Below, piece after piece: positions 33,033 through 41,733 of a stretch of 54,433 nt of DNA. The position numbers were made by a program, and so were the translations under genes. Location of the stretch: positions 1-54,433 of the forward strand of contig UQVS01000014.1 in the NCBI GenBank assembly GCA_900544615.1, in the 5' to 3' direction. This stretch comes from an uncultured Oscillibacter sp. (lineage in GTDB: Bacteria; Bacillota; Clostridia; Oscillospirales; Oscillospiraceae). A model generated the notes under the pieces. It was not told the DNA's origin. It searched no databases and worked only from the letters and a program-made list of their open reading frames with translations. The first letter of the stretch is position 1; each line of letters opens with the position of its first letter.

Positions 33033-33041
33033 ATTTGCACC

Positions 33042-34373
33042 TTAAAATGCCACCTGCATAAACAGAGCCACGCAACAGAGGATCACAGCCAGCGGCACAT
33101 AGACATAGCGCCCCACGCGATACCAGCCGATTCCCCTTGTCCGGCTACTGCCGGTATTGATGGCGGACAGAAGTTCGTCCTTTTTCATGACATAGAACCA
33201 GGAAATGGCACCCAACGTTGCGCCGATGGGGATGATGTAAATGGATACCAGATCCATCCACGGCCCCCATTTGTCAATGGTTTCCATTCCGATGCCGAAG
33301 CCAAGGCACAGCACGCACAGGATCACCAGCACAGCGCTGCGGCTGAGTTTGGGAAATTTGTGCATCAGGGATTCCGCCACGGCTTCAAACATATTCTGAA
33401 GGGAGCTGACTCCGGCGAAGATCATGGCTACATACAGGATAATGGCAAACAGCCGTCCCATGGGAATATCCTGCAAAATGGTGGGGAGCGTTACGAACAG
33501 CAGGCTGGGGCCTGCGCCGACGTCCAGCCCGTAGGAAAAGCAGGCCGGGATGATGACCAGCGCGGCCACCACGGCGGCGATGGTATCGAACAGGGCGGTG
33601 TGCTGGGCAACGCCCACCACGTCCTCTTCTTTGGAGAGATATGCGCCGTAAACAATCATGCCGCTGCCGGTAACGGACAGGGAGAAGAATGCCTGTCCCA
33701 TGGCCCAGATCCAGATCATGGGATCTTTCAACGCTTCCCAACGGGGTGTAAACATGAACCGATAGCCCTCCGCAGCGCCGGGCAGCAGCGCAACCCGCAC
33801 CGCCAGCACAAGGAAAATCAGAAAAAACAGGGGCATCATGACCTTATTGGTCTTTTCAATGCTGTGCGCGCCAAGGAACAGGGTCAGCAGCGTGCCGACT
33901 ACCACGATCACATGATAGGGGATCACCGAATAAGGAGTGGAGGAGAATGCGCCGAACCATGCGGCGGCATCCGCGGACATCAGAGTTCCCACCAGAGAGT
34001 CTGCCAGCGCTTTAAGAATGTAGGTTACAATGACGGCATAGCCGATGGCGATGCACAGCGAGCCTGCCAGCGGCAGCCATCCCAGCAGACCGCCGATCTT
34101 CCCGGCAGATTTGCCGCGGGTGGCCCATGCGTTTTCGTAGGCCCCCAGCGTGCCGGTGGCTGCCCGGCGTCCCATGGCAAACTCTGCGGGCAGACCCACA
34201 TAGCTGAAAATAAAAATGAACAGCAGATAAATCAGCAGAAAGGCTCCGCCGCCGTTGCTGCCCATTTTATTGGGGAATCCCCAGACGTTGGCCATTCCTA
34301 CGGCCGATCCCACAGACGCCAGAATAAAGCCCCAGCGGCTGGCAAAGCTCTTGGTATTTCTGCGTTGTTCCAT
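33042..34373 (-). CDS. Sodium-dependent amino-acid/amine symporter, NSS (SNF) family
   Basis: The 443-residue membrane protein has about 11-12 spans. The NSS N-terminal signature is present: SRWGFILASVGSAVGMANVWGFP, with the unwound TM1 sodium site and a GSNGGGAFLLIYL span after it. This is the LeuT fold, and substrates are usually amino acids. ATG 34373 follows CAGGAGAGGTC; a 12-codon extension is rejected. It is a monocistronic gene between terminators. The substrate cannot be read. Confidence 0.93.
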   Translation of the reverse strand: MEQRRNTKSFASRWGFILASVGSAVGMANVWGFPNKMGSNGGGAFLLIYLLFIFIFSYVGLPAEFAMGRRAATGTLGAYENAWATRGKSAGKIGGLLGWLPLAGSLCIAIGYAVIVTYILKALADSLVGTLMSADAAAWFGAFSSTPYSVIPYHVIVVVGTLLTLFLGAHSIEKTNKVMMPLFFLIFLVLAVRVALLPGAAEGYRFMFTPRWEALKDPMIWIWAMGQAFFSLSVTGSGMIVYGAYLSKEEDVVGVAQHTALFDTIAAVVAALVIIPACFSYGLDVGAGPSLLFVTLPTILQDIPMGRLFAIILYVAMIFAGVSSLQNMFEAVAESLMHKFPKLSRSAVLVILCVLCLGFGIGMETIDKWGPWMDLVSIYIIPIGATLGAISWFYVMKKDELLSAINTGSSRTRGIGWYRVGRYVYVPLAVILCCVALFMQVAF

Positions 34374-34440
34374 GACCTCTCCTGTCTGACCGATCAGCCT
34401 CCCCTGCACTGGCGAAGCCGAAGTATTTTACCGCAAAACA

Positions 34441-34488
34441 AAAAGCTTCCCGACACAGCGGATATGGCAGGGCGGGAAGCTTTTTTAT
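34441..34488. terminator. Terminator between flavoprotein and NSS genes
   Basis: AAAAGCTTCCCG (34441-34452) pairs with CGGGAAGCTTTT. T-rich flanks occur on both strands, mainly serving the minus-strand flavoprotein gene. Confidence 0.85.
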
Positions 34489-34532
34489 TTTAAAGCTTTG
34501 CCATAAAAAAGTCAAGAGGAGAAGCGGCACAC

Positions 34533-35738
34533 TCAGACCTTCAGCTGTCCGGCAAGGTATCCGCTGGACCAGGCCCACTGGAGATTGTAGCCGCCGCAGT
34601 CGCCGTCAATATCCAACACCTCGCCAGCGGCATACAGGCCGGGAACCAGACGGCTCTGGAGCGTGCGAGAGTCGAATTCGGCGGTGCGAATGCCGCCTGC
34701 GGTGACCTGTGCGCCGTCAAAGCCAAGTGTGCCAATCACTGGCAAGGAAAATTGCTTGATAGCTTTTGCGACCCGCTGAAGGTCATTGGAGGTCAGGACT
34801 GCGATGGAGTCAGTGAGGCCGTAGCCCGCATATCGAAGAACTGTCCGCCCCAGACGGTTGTGAAGCATCCCGGCCAGCAGATTTTCTGTGGTCAGCTCTC
34901 CCATAGATGCGATCCGCTGGCAGAGCAGAGCTTCCACGTCGGAAAGGGACAGCTGGGGCAGAAGATCCATGCGGAGTGTCAGGGGGCCTTTTTCCGTGGC
35001 GGCTGCACGGGACAATTCAAACACGGCAGGGCCGCTGACGCCGAACTCCGTAAACTGCACCTCGCCACGGCTGGCGGCCACGGCAGCCTGCCCTCTGCAC
35101 AATCTGAGGTCCGCATTGGCCCGGATGCCTTTCAGCGCCTTTACATAGGTGTTGTCCGTCTTGATCTGCACCAGAGCGGGGTAGAGCTTCGTGACACTGT
35201 GGCCCAAAGCCTGAAGCAGCTCATAACCGCTGCGGGTGCCGCCCAGCTTTCCACCGGCCATGCCGCCGCAGCAGACGATCACGCGGTCTGTCGGCAGGGT
35301 TTCCTCTGCGGAGGAGACAAGAAATCCTTTTTTGCCCCGTTTCAGGCCGGTTACCTCGAAGCCGGTGCGGGTCATGACCCCGGCGGCGTCGGCGGCAAAA
35401 CGCAGCACATCCAATACGCTGCCTGCCTGATCGGAGTAGGGATAGACCCGGCCGTTATCCTCTGCCGTAGTCAGCAGACCAAGACTGTGAAAGAAATCCA
35501 GCGTGGCGTCCAGATCCAGCGCCTCCAGAGCGGGACGGGCAAAGTCCGGGGCCTGACCGTGGTAGTAGGGAAGTCCCATATTCTGATTGGTGAGATTGCA
35601 GCGCCCGTTGCCGGTGGCCAGCAGCTTGCGTCCGACCCGCGCCTGCCGTTCCAGCAGGGTGACCTGCCTGCCGTTTCTGGCGGCTGTAATGGCGGCCATA
35701 AGGCCGGATGCGCCGCCGCCGATAATGATGACTTGCAT
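34533..35738 (-). CDS. FAD-dependent oxidoreductase, BaiN/HI0933 family
   Basis: The 401-residue flavoprotein has an N-terminal dinucleotide fold (VIIIGGGASGLMAAITAARNG), the family-specific GRKLLATGNGRCNLTNQN near residue 36, and the C-terminal GLYAAGEVLDIDGDCGGYNLQWAWSSG. Characterised relatives include BaiN of bile-acid 7-dehydroxylating clostridia, but most members have unknown substrates. The family name alone does not show bile-acid metabolism. ATG 35738 follows AGAGGAGGCACT, with a terminator on each side. Confidence 0.92.
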   Translation of the reverse strand: MQVIIIGGGASGLMAAITAARNGRQVTLLERQARVGRKLLATGNGRCNLTNQNMGLPYYHGQAPDFARPALEALDLDATLDFFHSLGLLTTAEDNGRVYPYSDQAGSVLDVLRFAADAAGVMTRTGFEVTGLKRGKKGFLVSSAEETLPTDRVIVCCGGMAGGKLGGTRSGYELLQALGHSVTKLYPALVQIKTDNTYVKALKGIRANADLRLCRGQAAVAASRGEVQFTEFGVSGPAVFELSRAAATEKGPLTLRMDLLPQLSLSDVEALLCQRIASMGELTTENLLAGMLHNRLGRTVLRYAGYGLTDSIAVLTSNDLQRVAKAIKQFSLPVIGTLGFDGAQVTAGGIRTAEFDSRTLQSRLVPGLYAAGEVLDIDGDCGGYNLQWAWSSGYLAGQLKV

Positions 35739-35789
35739 AGTGCCTCCTCTTAAACAGCGGGGAAATCGGGGAGATTTCTTCCCGCACTG

Positions 35790-35830
35790 AAAAAGCCCCG
35801 GCTGTCTCTGTTCAGGGGACACGCCGGGGC
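35790..35830 (-). terminator. Terminator of the GntR regulator gene
   Basis: GCCCCGGC (35795-35802) and GCCGGGGC (35823-35830) form a stem. Reading on the minus strand it is followed by TTTTTC. Confidence 0.85.
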
Positions 35831-35856
35831 TTCTAAAATCGTATGGTCGTATGGAT

Positions 35857-36543
35857 TTATTTGTTTCGTTCCTGACTGGACTGGATCGCGTGAAGAATGT
35901 GCATCTGCATAGCGGCCTTGGCCCCATCGGGATTGCGACGGCGCAGGAAGTTGACGATTTCCCGGTGGTCGGGGATGGAGTGAGTGGCCAGATTTGTTCC
36001 CTCTTCGTGATATTTGACTTCTAGATAAATAGACTTATTAACGACCTGCATCAGTTGCATGGCAAACTGGTTATGGGTGGCAGCGGCCAGGGCATTGTGA
36101 AAATCCTGTTCGGCGCTGGTGCGGTTTTTCCCGGCGGCGATCACCTCTTCAACCCTAATGCGATATTCGTCAATGCGCTGAAACTCTTCTTCCGTCCCAC
36201 GAAGGGCGGCGTAATAGGCGATGGAAGGCTCGATGATCAGACGGATCTCCATCATTTCACGGGCGTTGCTCTCCACGGCGCTGAGACCCCGAATATCCGG
36301 GCTGGCGGAGTCGATCCCGGCAGAAGTCACATAAGTACCCCGGCCGCGGCGGATCTCAACAAGGCCGCGGGTGCAGAGAATTCGGATGGCTTCCCGCAGC
36401 GTGACCCGGCTGACGCTCAAAAGCTCGGCCAGCTCCATTTCGTTGGGCAGCTTATCGCCTTCCTGAAAGCGCTTTTCCTCCAGAATCATATCAGCAATCC
36501 GGTTGGCGGATTGTTCTGCTAAAGAAGATGAAGAGCCGGACAT
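35857..36543 (-). CDS. FadR-subfamily GntR transcriptional regulator
   Basis: The 228-residue protein has an N-terminal winged helix (KLPNEMELAELLSVSRVTLREAI, then GLVEIRRGRGTYV). An all-helical FadR/FCD effector domain follows, with Asp/His metal ligands such as EQDFHNALAAATHN and the terminal HREIVNFL. FCD regulators sense carboxylates. ATG 36543 is chosen because GGAGGT sits 9 bases before it. It is divergent from the dehydrogenase-TRAP operon and separated by a 545-bp control region with three matching sites, so it probably represses that operon. Confidence 0.92.
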   Translation of the reverse strand: MSGSSSSLAEQSANRIADMILEEKRFQEGDKLPNEMELAELLSVSRVTLREAIRILCTRGLVEIRRGRGTYVTSAGIDSASPDIRGLSAVESNAREMMEIRLIIEPSIAYYAALRGTEEEFQRIDEYRIRVEEVIAAGKNRTSAEQDFHNALAAATHNQFAMQLMQVVNKSIYLEVKYHEEGTNLATHSIPDHREIVNFLRRRNPDGAKAAMQMHILHAIQSSQERNK

Positions 36544-36676
36544 ACGCACCATACCTCCATGCAATATCGCGCCTTATCCGCCTGCACCCGACACGCTGCA
36601 AGCGGCGAAGCCGCATCCGTGGGCAGAATATAAGGCCGGCAGCGGGTATTTCACTGCAAAAAATCACTTGTCAAAA

Positions 36677-36689
36677 GACATCTTACGAC
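36677..36689. promoter_or_regulatory. GntR operator candidate, copy 1
   Basis: GACATCTTACGAC (complement GTCGTAAGATGTC) is the first of three copies of a GTAAGATGwC core in this gap. It lies 134 bp upstream of the regulator start, directly before a minus-strand TTGACA, where it could govern autoregulation. Confidence 0.5.
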
Positions 36690-36784
36690 AAACATACATA
36701 GAAAGCAAGACTTTTTCACAAAAAAGCAACACAATGTAAACAAATAAAGGAATAAAGCTTCAAAGAAGTGAAAAACAGGAGACA

Positions 36785-36817
36785 GATTACGCAAAAATAG
36801 CGGAAAACAGCGTAATC
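36785..36817. repeat. Inverted repeat in the control region
   Basis: GATTACGC (36785-36792) and GCGTAATC (36810-36817) are exact complements 17 bases apart. This could be a site for a second regulator or a looped structure. Confidence 0.35.
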
Positions 36818-36824
36818 AGCAATA

Positions 36825-36877
36825 TTGACAAAAAATTAGCACAGTTGTCTAAGCTTTAACGAAAGACATCTTACTAC
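36825..36877 (+). promoter_or_regulatory. Upstream promoter with operator copy 2
   Basis: TTGACA (36825-36830), 17 bases and TCTAAG (36848-36853) make a fair promoter. GACATCTTACTAC (36865-36877), the second copy of the motif, sits at the expected start of transcription. Confidence 0.45.
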
Positions 36878-36991
36878 GTCTGCGTGCTAAAATCAAGTAA
36901 AAATCAGAAAACGAGGGGGCGTAAAAACGTACAAAAAAGGGAATTAAAAAACGTAAAAGTGCTGAAAATGCAAAAATTGACAAGGAGTATA

Positions 36992-37037
36992 TTGACACTT
37001 TCGGAAAACCTGTTTATACTTCACAACGTAAGATGAC
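36992..37037 (+). promoter_or_regulatory. Main operon promoter with operator copy 3
   Basis: TTGACA (36992-36997), a 17-base spacer and TATACT (37015-37020) give a strong promoter. GTAAGATGAC (37028-37037) begins 8 bases after the -10 box. A repressor bound there would cover the start site. Confidence 0.65.
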
Positions 37038-37089
37038 TGACGCCGTAACGCCAGCTACCCCATCGAATCAAAGGAGATAAGACCTCTAC

Positions 37090-37857
37090 ATGGACAGCGC
37101 ACTGCGGATCACACTAATTGCAAATGCAGGGCTGCTGATGACCTACCGAGGCACGACCCTGATGGTCGATGGCATCTATGGGCGGGAAGGACACCCGTTC
37201 AGCAACCTTTCGCCGGAGGTCTGGCGGGAGATGCTGGAGAGTGAGGACCGCTTTCGGAAAGTGGATTACCTGCTCTTTACCCACGCCCATCCGGATCACT
37301 TCTCACCGGAAATGACGGGGGAATTTTTGCATCATCGATCTGTGAAAGGGATGTTTCTCCCGGAGCCGCATATGGCGGCGGAGGACCGGCTGATCAAAAT
37401 GCTGAGGGCGAAGAAAACGCCCTGTGTGTTGCTTTCGGATGCCACAGAGCACGCAGCCTACCGCATTGAGCCGGAGATCACCGTCCGGGCGTTTCGGACG
37501 CTGCATCTGGATCGGAAGTACCGGAACGTCCCCCACTTCTGCTACATCCTGACTTTCGGGGATCAGAACATCTTACTGACGGCGGATATGGATTACACCA
37601 CGGAGACGCTGGCATCCATTCAGAATGTTCCCATCCGGGCCACATTTGTCAATCCGCTGTTTTTCAACGCACTGAGCCACCGGAAGTTCTTCAAGGGAAC
37701 GCTTCCGGGGCAGTCGATCTTTGTTTACCATGTTCCTTTTCCTGAGGACGATTCCATGCGGATGCTGCCGACGCTCCGCCGCAGTCTGGAGGCATGGCTT
37801 TCCGACGGGCGGCCGGTAACGGCGCTGACGGAGCCGTTTCAGGAGATCGAACTGTAA
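37090..37857 (+). CDS. MBL-fold metallo-hydrolase (UlaG-like)
   Basis: The 255-residue metallo-beta-lactamase-fold protein opens with the UlaG-like pattern (ITLIANAGLLMTYRGTTLMVDG) and carries the metal motif THAHPDHFS near residue 61. Later possible ligands are in LTADMDYTTE and YHVPFPEDD. The substrate is unknown; relatives are lactonases or phosphodiesterases. It is the first gene of the operon downstream of the GntR-controlled promoter. AGGAG is visible but 13 bases from ATG, longer than ideal. It could hydrolyse a lactone or thioester related to the substrate of the dehydrogenase. Confidence 0.85.
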   Translation: MDSALRITLIANAGLLMTYRGTTLMVDGIYGREGHPFSNLSPEVWREMLESEDRFRKVDYLLFTHAHPDHFSPEMTGEFLHHRSVKGMFLPEPHMAAEDRLIKMLRAKKTPCVLLSDATEHAAYRIEPEITVRAFRTLHLDRKYRNVPHFCYILTFGDQNILLTADMDYTTETLASIQNVPIRATFVNPLFFNALSHRKFFKGTLPGQSIFVYHVPFPEDDSMRMLPTLRRSLEAWLSDGRPVTALTEPFQEIEL

Positions 37858-37934
37858 AAAATGGTCTCCCGGCAGGGAAAGCCCCTGTCAGAGACCCGGA
37901 TACTTTCTTTACTATATAAGGAGGTTGAGCGAAC

Positions 37935-38402
37935 ATGGAAATGGAAATGGCGGAAGGCCGTCTGGGACGGGTCGTCGCTCTGCGGCTCAAGCCCGGCACG
38001 GATGTGCTTCTGGGACTGACGGAGGCCTGCAAGCGGGCCGGCATCAACAACGGCGTGATCCTCAGCGCCATCGGCTCTCTGGACGGCGTGAGCTACTGCA
38101 ATCCCGTAGAGTTGCCCACCAAGGCGGGTTATGGCTACGGCGAGGTGCTGCATCTCACCGGGCCGATTGAGCTGACCAGCGGCGCAGGTATCATCTGCCA
38201 CGATGATGAGGGCAACACCAACCTGCACGTTCATATGAGCCTCAGCGACCGGTACGGCAACGCCCATGGCGGACATCTGGTGGAAGGCACCAAGGTGCTG
38301 CTGACGGTGGACGTCATGCTGGCCGAGGTTGACGGTCTGGTGATGGGACGGAAGTTCGACAATGAACTGGAGGTTCCTCTGTTTGCACCCCGTCAGAATT
38401 AA
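37935..38402 (+). CDS. PPC (DUF296) domain protein
   Basis: The 155-residue protein is a single PPC/PCC domain: LGRVVALRLKPGTDVLLGLTEACK at the N-terminus, GVILSAIGSLDGVSY, and NLHVHMSLSDRYGNAHGGHL with the clustered histidines typical of bacterial members. In plants the domain accompanies AT-hooks. Bacterial stand-alone forms are trimers of unknown biochemical role. TAAGGAGGTTGAGCGAAC precedes the ATG. It sits between the hydrolase and the E1 gene and is likely co-transcribed. Confidence 0.85.
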   Translation: MEMEMAEGRLGRVVALRLKPGTDVLLGLTEACKRAGINNGVILSAIGSLDGVSYCNPVELPTKAGYGYGEVLHLTGPIELTSGAGIICHDDEGNTNLHVHMSLSDRYGNAHGGHLVEGTKVLLTVDVMLAEVDGLVMGRKFDNELEVPLFAPRQN

Positions 38403-38459
38403 GTAAGCGTTCCAATATTTAAGTTTTCAATAGTTAATTTATAGAAAGGCGTGAAAACA

Positions 38460-39470
38460 TTGGCAACGAAAAAGAACACTGGAGAAAAGTACTCCAAGGA
38501 ACAGCTGCTGGATTTCTACCGCACCATGGTACGGATCCGGGAGTTTGAAGAGCATGCCGCAGAATGCTTCACCAAAGGTATGCTGGCAGGTAACATCCAT
38601 CTGAGCATTGGCCAGGAGGCCGCTGCGGCCGGCGCATTTGCCGCGATTGAAGAAAAGGACTTTTTCACTTCCACCCACCGCGGCCATGGCCATGCCATCG
38701 CCCGCGGCATGGATCCCAAGAAGTGCATGGCTGAGCTGTTCGGCAAGAAGACCGGCTACTGCAAGGGCAAGGGCGGTTCCATGCACATCGCTGATATGGC
38801 AAAGTGCAACCACCTGGGCGCCAACGGCATCGTCGGCGCTGGTCAGTGCATCTCTGCCGGCAGCGCTCTGGCTTCCAAGATCATGGGCGATGATTCCGTG
38901 ACCGTCGGCTGCTTCGGCGACAGCTCCACCAACGAAGGCTCCTTCCATGAGTCTCTGAACATGGCTGCTACCTGGAAGCTTCCCATGGTGTGGTTCATTG
39001 AGAACAACTGCTATGGCGTTTCCACCGAGATCCACCGCGTGACCAACACCCCGGATCTGGCCAGCCGTGCAGCTGCTTACAACGTGCCTTTCGCCGTTGT
39101 GGACGGCACCAACCCCACCGAGGTCTATGAGGCCATGAAGACCGCTATGGATCACGCCCGTGCAGGCAAGGGTCCCTATGTGGTCGAGGCAAAGGTCTAT
39201 CGTTATCAGGGCCACTACTGCGGCGACCCCGCCGTGTATCGTCCCAAGGAGTACATGGAGCACGCTCTGGCCAACGATGCCATCGAGAAGCTCGGCAAGC
39301 GTCTGAACGCTCTGGGCGTTAAGGACGAGGAGCTGGAAGAGATCAAGAAGGCCGCTAAGGAGGAAATGGACGAGGCTGTGAAGTTCGCGGACGAGTCCCC
39401 GTATCCCGATCCTTCTGAAGTCACCGACGATATGTATACTGCGGATAACGAAAGGTGTGTGGCAAGATGA
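38460..39470 (+). CDS. Thiamine-diphosphate dehydrogenase E1 alpha subunit (AcoA/PdhA-like)
   Basis: The 336-residue alpha subunit of a 2-oxoacid or acetoin dehydrogenase has FYRTMVRIREFEEHA, the substrate-channel THRGHGHAIARG, KGKGGSMHIADM, and the ThDP motif GDSSTNEGSFHESLNMAATWKLP(M). GSMHIA with LGANGIVGAG is characteristic of the acetoin-dehydrogenase branch. The start is TTG 38460, 10 bases after AAAGG. GTG 38451 is too close to the ribosome site. The stop overlaps the beta-subunit ATG (ATGA). It uses ThDP to decarboxylate or cleave the substrate and hands the acyl group to E2. Confidence 0.92.
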   Translation: MATKKNTGEKYSKEQLLDFYRTMVRIREFEEHAAECFTKGMLAGNIHLSIGQEAAAAGAFAAIEEKDFFTSTHRGHGHAIARGMDPKKCMAELFGKKTGYCKGKGGSMHIADMAKCNHLGANGIVGAGQCISAGSALASKIMGDDSVTVGCFGDSSTNEGSFHESLNMAATWKLPMVWFIENNCYGVSTEIHRVTNTPDLASRAAAYNVPFAVVDGTNPTEVYEAMKTAMDHARAGKGPYVVEAKVYRYQGHYCGDPAVYRPKEYMEHALANDAIEKLGKRLNALGVKDEELEEIKKAAKEEMDEAVKFADESPYPDPSEVTDDMYTADNERCVAR

Positions 39471-40444
39471 AAAAGATTACTGTCAGCAAGGCCATTCGTG
39501 AGGGCCTGCTGGAAGAAATGCGCCGGGATGACAAGATGTTCATCATGGGCGAGGATATGGCCGTTATGGGCAACGTGTTCGCCATTACCACCGGCTTTTT
39601 GGATGAGTTTGGTCCCAACCGTGTGATCGATACCCCCATTTCCGAGGAAGGCTTCATGGGTATGGCTGTCGGCGCTGCCATGCGCGGTATGCATCCTTGC
39701 GTGGAGCTGATGTACGACGACTTTGTGACCGAGTGCGCCGACCCCCTGTTCAACCAGGCTGCCAAGCTGAAGTATATGTCCGGCGGTCAGTGCTCTATCC
39801 CTCTGGTGTTGCGTATGCCCATGGGTTCCGGCCGTCGTAACGCCGGCCAGCACTCCCAGTCTCTGGAAGGCATGGTCTGCCATTTCCCCGGCCTGAAGGT
39901 TGTGGCTCCCAGCTCCGCTGAGGACGCCAAGGGCCTCATCAAGGCTGCTCTGCGTGATCCCGATCCCGTGGTCGTCATGGAGCATAAGCTGCTGTACGCT
40001 CACAAGGAAATGATCCCTGAGGAAGAGTACGTCACCCCCATCGGCAAGGCCAAGGTTAAGCGCGAGGGCAAGGATCTGACCATCATCTCCTGGAGCCGTG
40101 AGGTCAACTTCGCCATGGAAGCCGCTGAGAAGCTGGCTGCCGAGGGTATCGACGTGGAGGTTCTGGATCTGCGTACTCTGGTTCCCGTTGACTGGGACGC
40201 CATCAAGGAGTCTATCTCCAAGACCCACAATGCCATCATCGTTTCCGAGGAAGTCAAGCGCGGCAGCTACGCAGGCGAGCTTTCCGCCGAGATCTCCGAG
40301 GAGCTGTTTGACGAACTGGATGCTCCTGTGGAGCGTGTCTGCGGTCTGAACATTGTTTCTCCCTTCAGCCCCGTACTGGAGGACCAGAACTTCCCGCATC
40401 CTGATGACATCTACAATGCCGTCAAGCGCGTGCTGAACAAGTGA
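39467..40444 (+). CDS. Dehydrogenase E1 beta subunit (AcoB/PdhB-like)
   Basis: The 325-residue partner of the alpha subunit has KAIREGLLEEMRRDDKMFIMGEDM, PISEEGFMGMAVGAAMRGMHP, ELMYDDFVTECADPLFNQAAK, MPMGSGRRNAGQHSQSLEG and the C-terminal transketolase domain LVPVDWDAI. These are standard for 2-oxoacid and acetoin dehydrogenases. ATG 39467 overlaps the alpha stop, indicating translational coupling and equal stoichiometry. AAAGGTG is upstream. Confidence 0.93.
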   Translation: MKKITVSKAIREGLLEEMRRDDKMFIMGEDMAVMGNVFAITTGFLDEFGPNRVIDTPISEEGFMGMAVGAAMRGMHPCVELMYDDFVTECADPLFNQAAKLKYMSGGQCSIPLVLRMPMGSGRRNAGQHSQSLEGMVCHFPGLKVVAPSSAEDAKGLIKAALRDPDPVVVMEHKLLYAHKEMIPEEEYVTPIGKAKVKREGKDLTIISWSREVNFAMEAAEKLAAEGIDVEVLDLRTLVPVDWDAIKESISKTHNAIIVSEEVKRGSYAGELSAEISEELFDELDAPVERVCGLNIVSPFSPVLEDQNFPHPDDIYNAVKRVLNK

Positions 40445-40460
40445 GGAGGGTACTACTGTC

Positions 40461-41714
40461 ATGGCTTATGAAGTATTGATGCCTCAGCTGGGCCTGACCA
40501 TGGAGGAAGGCACAGTTTCCCAGTGGATCAAGCACGAGGGCGATGAGGTAAAGACTGGTGATGTGATCGTGGAGATCACCACCGATAAACTGACCAACGA
40601 GGTCGCCAGCGAGCACGACGGCGTGCTGCTGAAGATCGTGGCGCAGGAAGGGGAGGACATCCCCGTTAAGGGCCTGCTGGCTTACATCGGCCAGCCCGGC
40701 GAGGCTGTGGGCGACGCCCCGGCTGCACCCGCTGCCGCTCCTGCCGCTGAGGCTGCACCCGCAGCTGCTGCCGCTCCTGCCGCAGCACCCGCTCCCGTGG
40801 CTGCCAACGGCAAGCGCATCCGCATTTCTCCTCTGGCCCGCAAGACTGCGGCCAAGATGGGCGTTGACTATTCCGGCATCGCAGGTACTGGCCCCTCCGG
40901 CCGTATCGTGGTGAAGGACATTCTGGCTGCCGCTGAGGCTCAGAAGAACGCGCCCGCTGCCGCTCCTGCCGCAGCAGCCGCTCCCGCCAAGAAGGAAGCG
41001 CCTAAGGCCGGTCTGGAACTGATGGAAGGCGACACCGTGGTGAAGCTGACCGGTATGCGTAAGGTGGTTGCCGAGCGTATGCTGGCTTCTCACACCGAGA
41101 TCCCGCCTGTGACCCAGAACATCAAGGTGGACGTCACCGAGCTGATGAAGTTCCGCAAGATGCTGCTGGCCGAAACCGGCAAGAAGTATTCCGTCAACGA
41201 TCTGGTGCTGAAGGCCATTGCCAAGTGCCTGACTCAGCATCCCGAAATTCTGGTGAGCTTCGACGAGGCCAACCACCAGATCATCCAGCGCAAGCACGTG
41301 AATATCGGTATGGCCGTGGCTCTGGACGCCGGTCTGATTACCCCCGTCATCCGCGACGCCGACAAGATGGGTCTGGATACCCTGTCCGCTACCGCCAAGG
41401 ATCTGGCTGCCCGCGCCAAGGAGAACAAGCTGACTGCCGATGAGTACAAGGGTTCTACCATCACTGTGTCCAATCTGGGTATGTTCGGTATCGAGACCTT
41501 TACCCCGATCATCAACCAGCCTGATTCCGTCATCGTGGGCGTCTGCGCCATCGAGGATGAGCTGCAGATGGACGATGAGGGCAAGCTGAGCAAGCATCAG
41601 GTCATGCGTCTGTCCGTCACTCTGGATCACCGCACGCTGGATGGCGCCGTAGTGGCAAAATTCGAGATGGATCTGCGTGATATTCTGCAGAATCCCATGA
41701 GCATCGTGCTGTAA
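40461..41714 (+). CDS. Dihydrolipoamide acyltransferase E2
   Basis: The 417-residue core enzyme has, in order, one lipoyl domain (residues 1-80, lipoyl Lys 43 in TTDKLTNE), an Ala/Pro linker, an E3-binding domain (RISPLARKTAAKMGVDYSGIAGTGPSGRI in parts, near residues 116-150), a second Ala/Pro linker and the catalytic domain ending in the active-site DHRTLDGAV. It transfers the acyl group to CoA. Its lipoyl domain is about 80 percent identical (65 of 81 positions) to that fused to the adjacent E3, suggesting duplication. Confidence 0.94.
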   Translation: MAYEVLMPQLGLTMEEGTVSQWIKHEGDEVKTGDVIVEITTDKLTNEVASEHDGVLLKIVAQEGEDIPVKGLLAYIGQPGEAVGDAPAAPAAAPAAEAAPAAAAAPAAAPAPVAANGKRIRISPLARKTAAKMGVDYSGIAGTGPSGRIVVKDILAAAEAQKNAPAAAPAAAAAPAKKEAPKAGLELMEGDTVVKLTGMRKVVAERMLASHTEIPPVTQNIKVDVTELMKFRKMLLAETGKKYSVNDLVLKAIAKCLTQHPEILVSFDEANHQIIQRKHVNIGMAVALDAGLITPVIRDADKMGLDTLSATAKDLAARAKENKLTADEYKGSTITVSNLGMFGIETFTPIINQPDSVIVGVCAIEDELQMDDEGKLSKHQVMRLSVTLDHRTLDGAVVAKFEMDLRDILQNPMSIVL

Positions 41715-41733
41715 CACAGGGGAGGAACAAGCA

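Noticed and set aside
34533..35738. Bile-acid 7-dehydroxylation gene baiN
   Set aside because: The HI0933/BaiN family is broad and no other bai gene lies nearby, so only the family is claimed.
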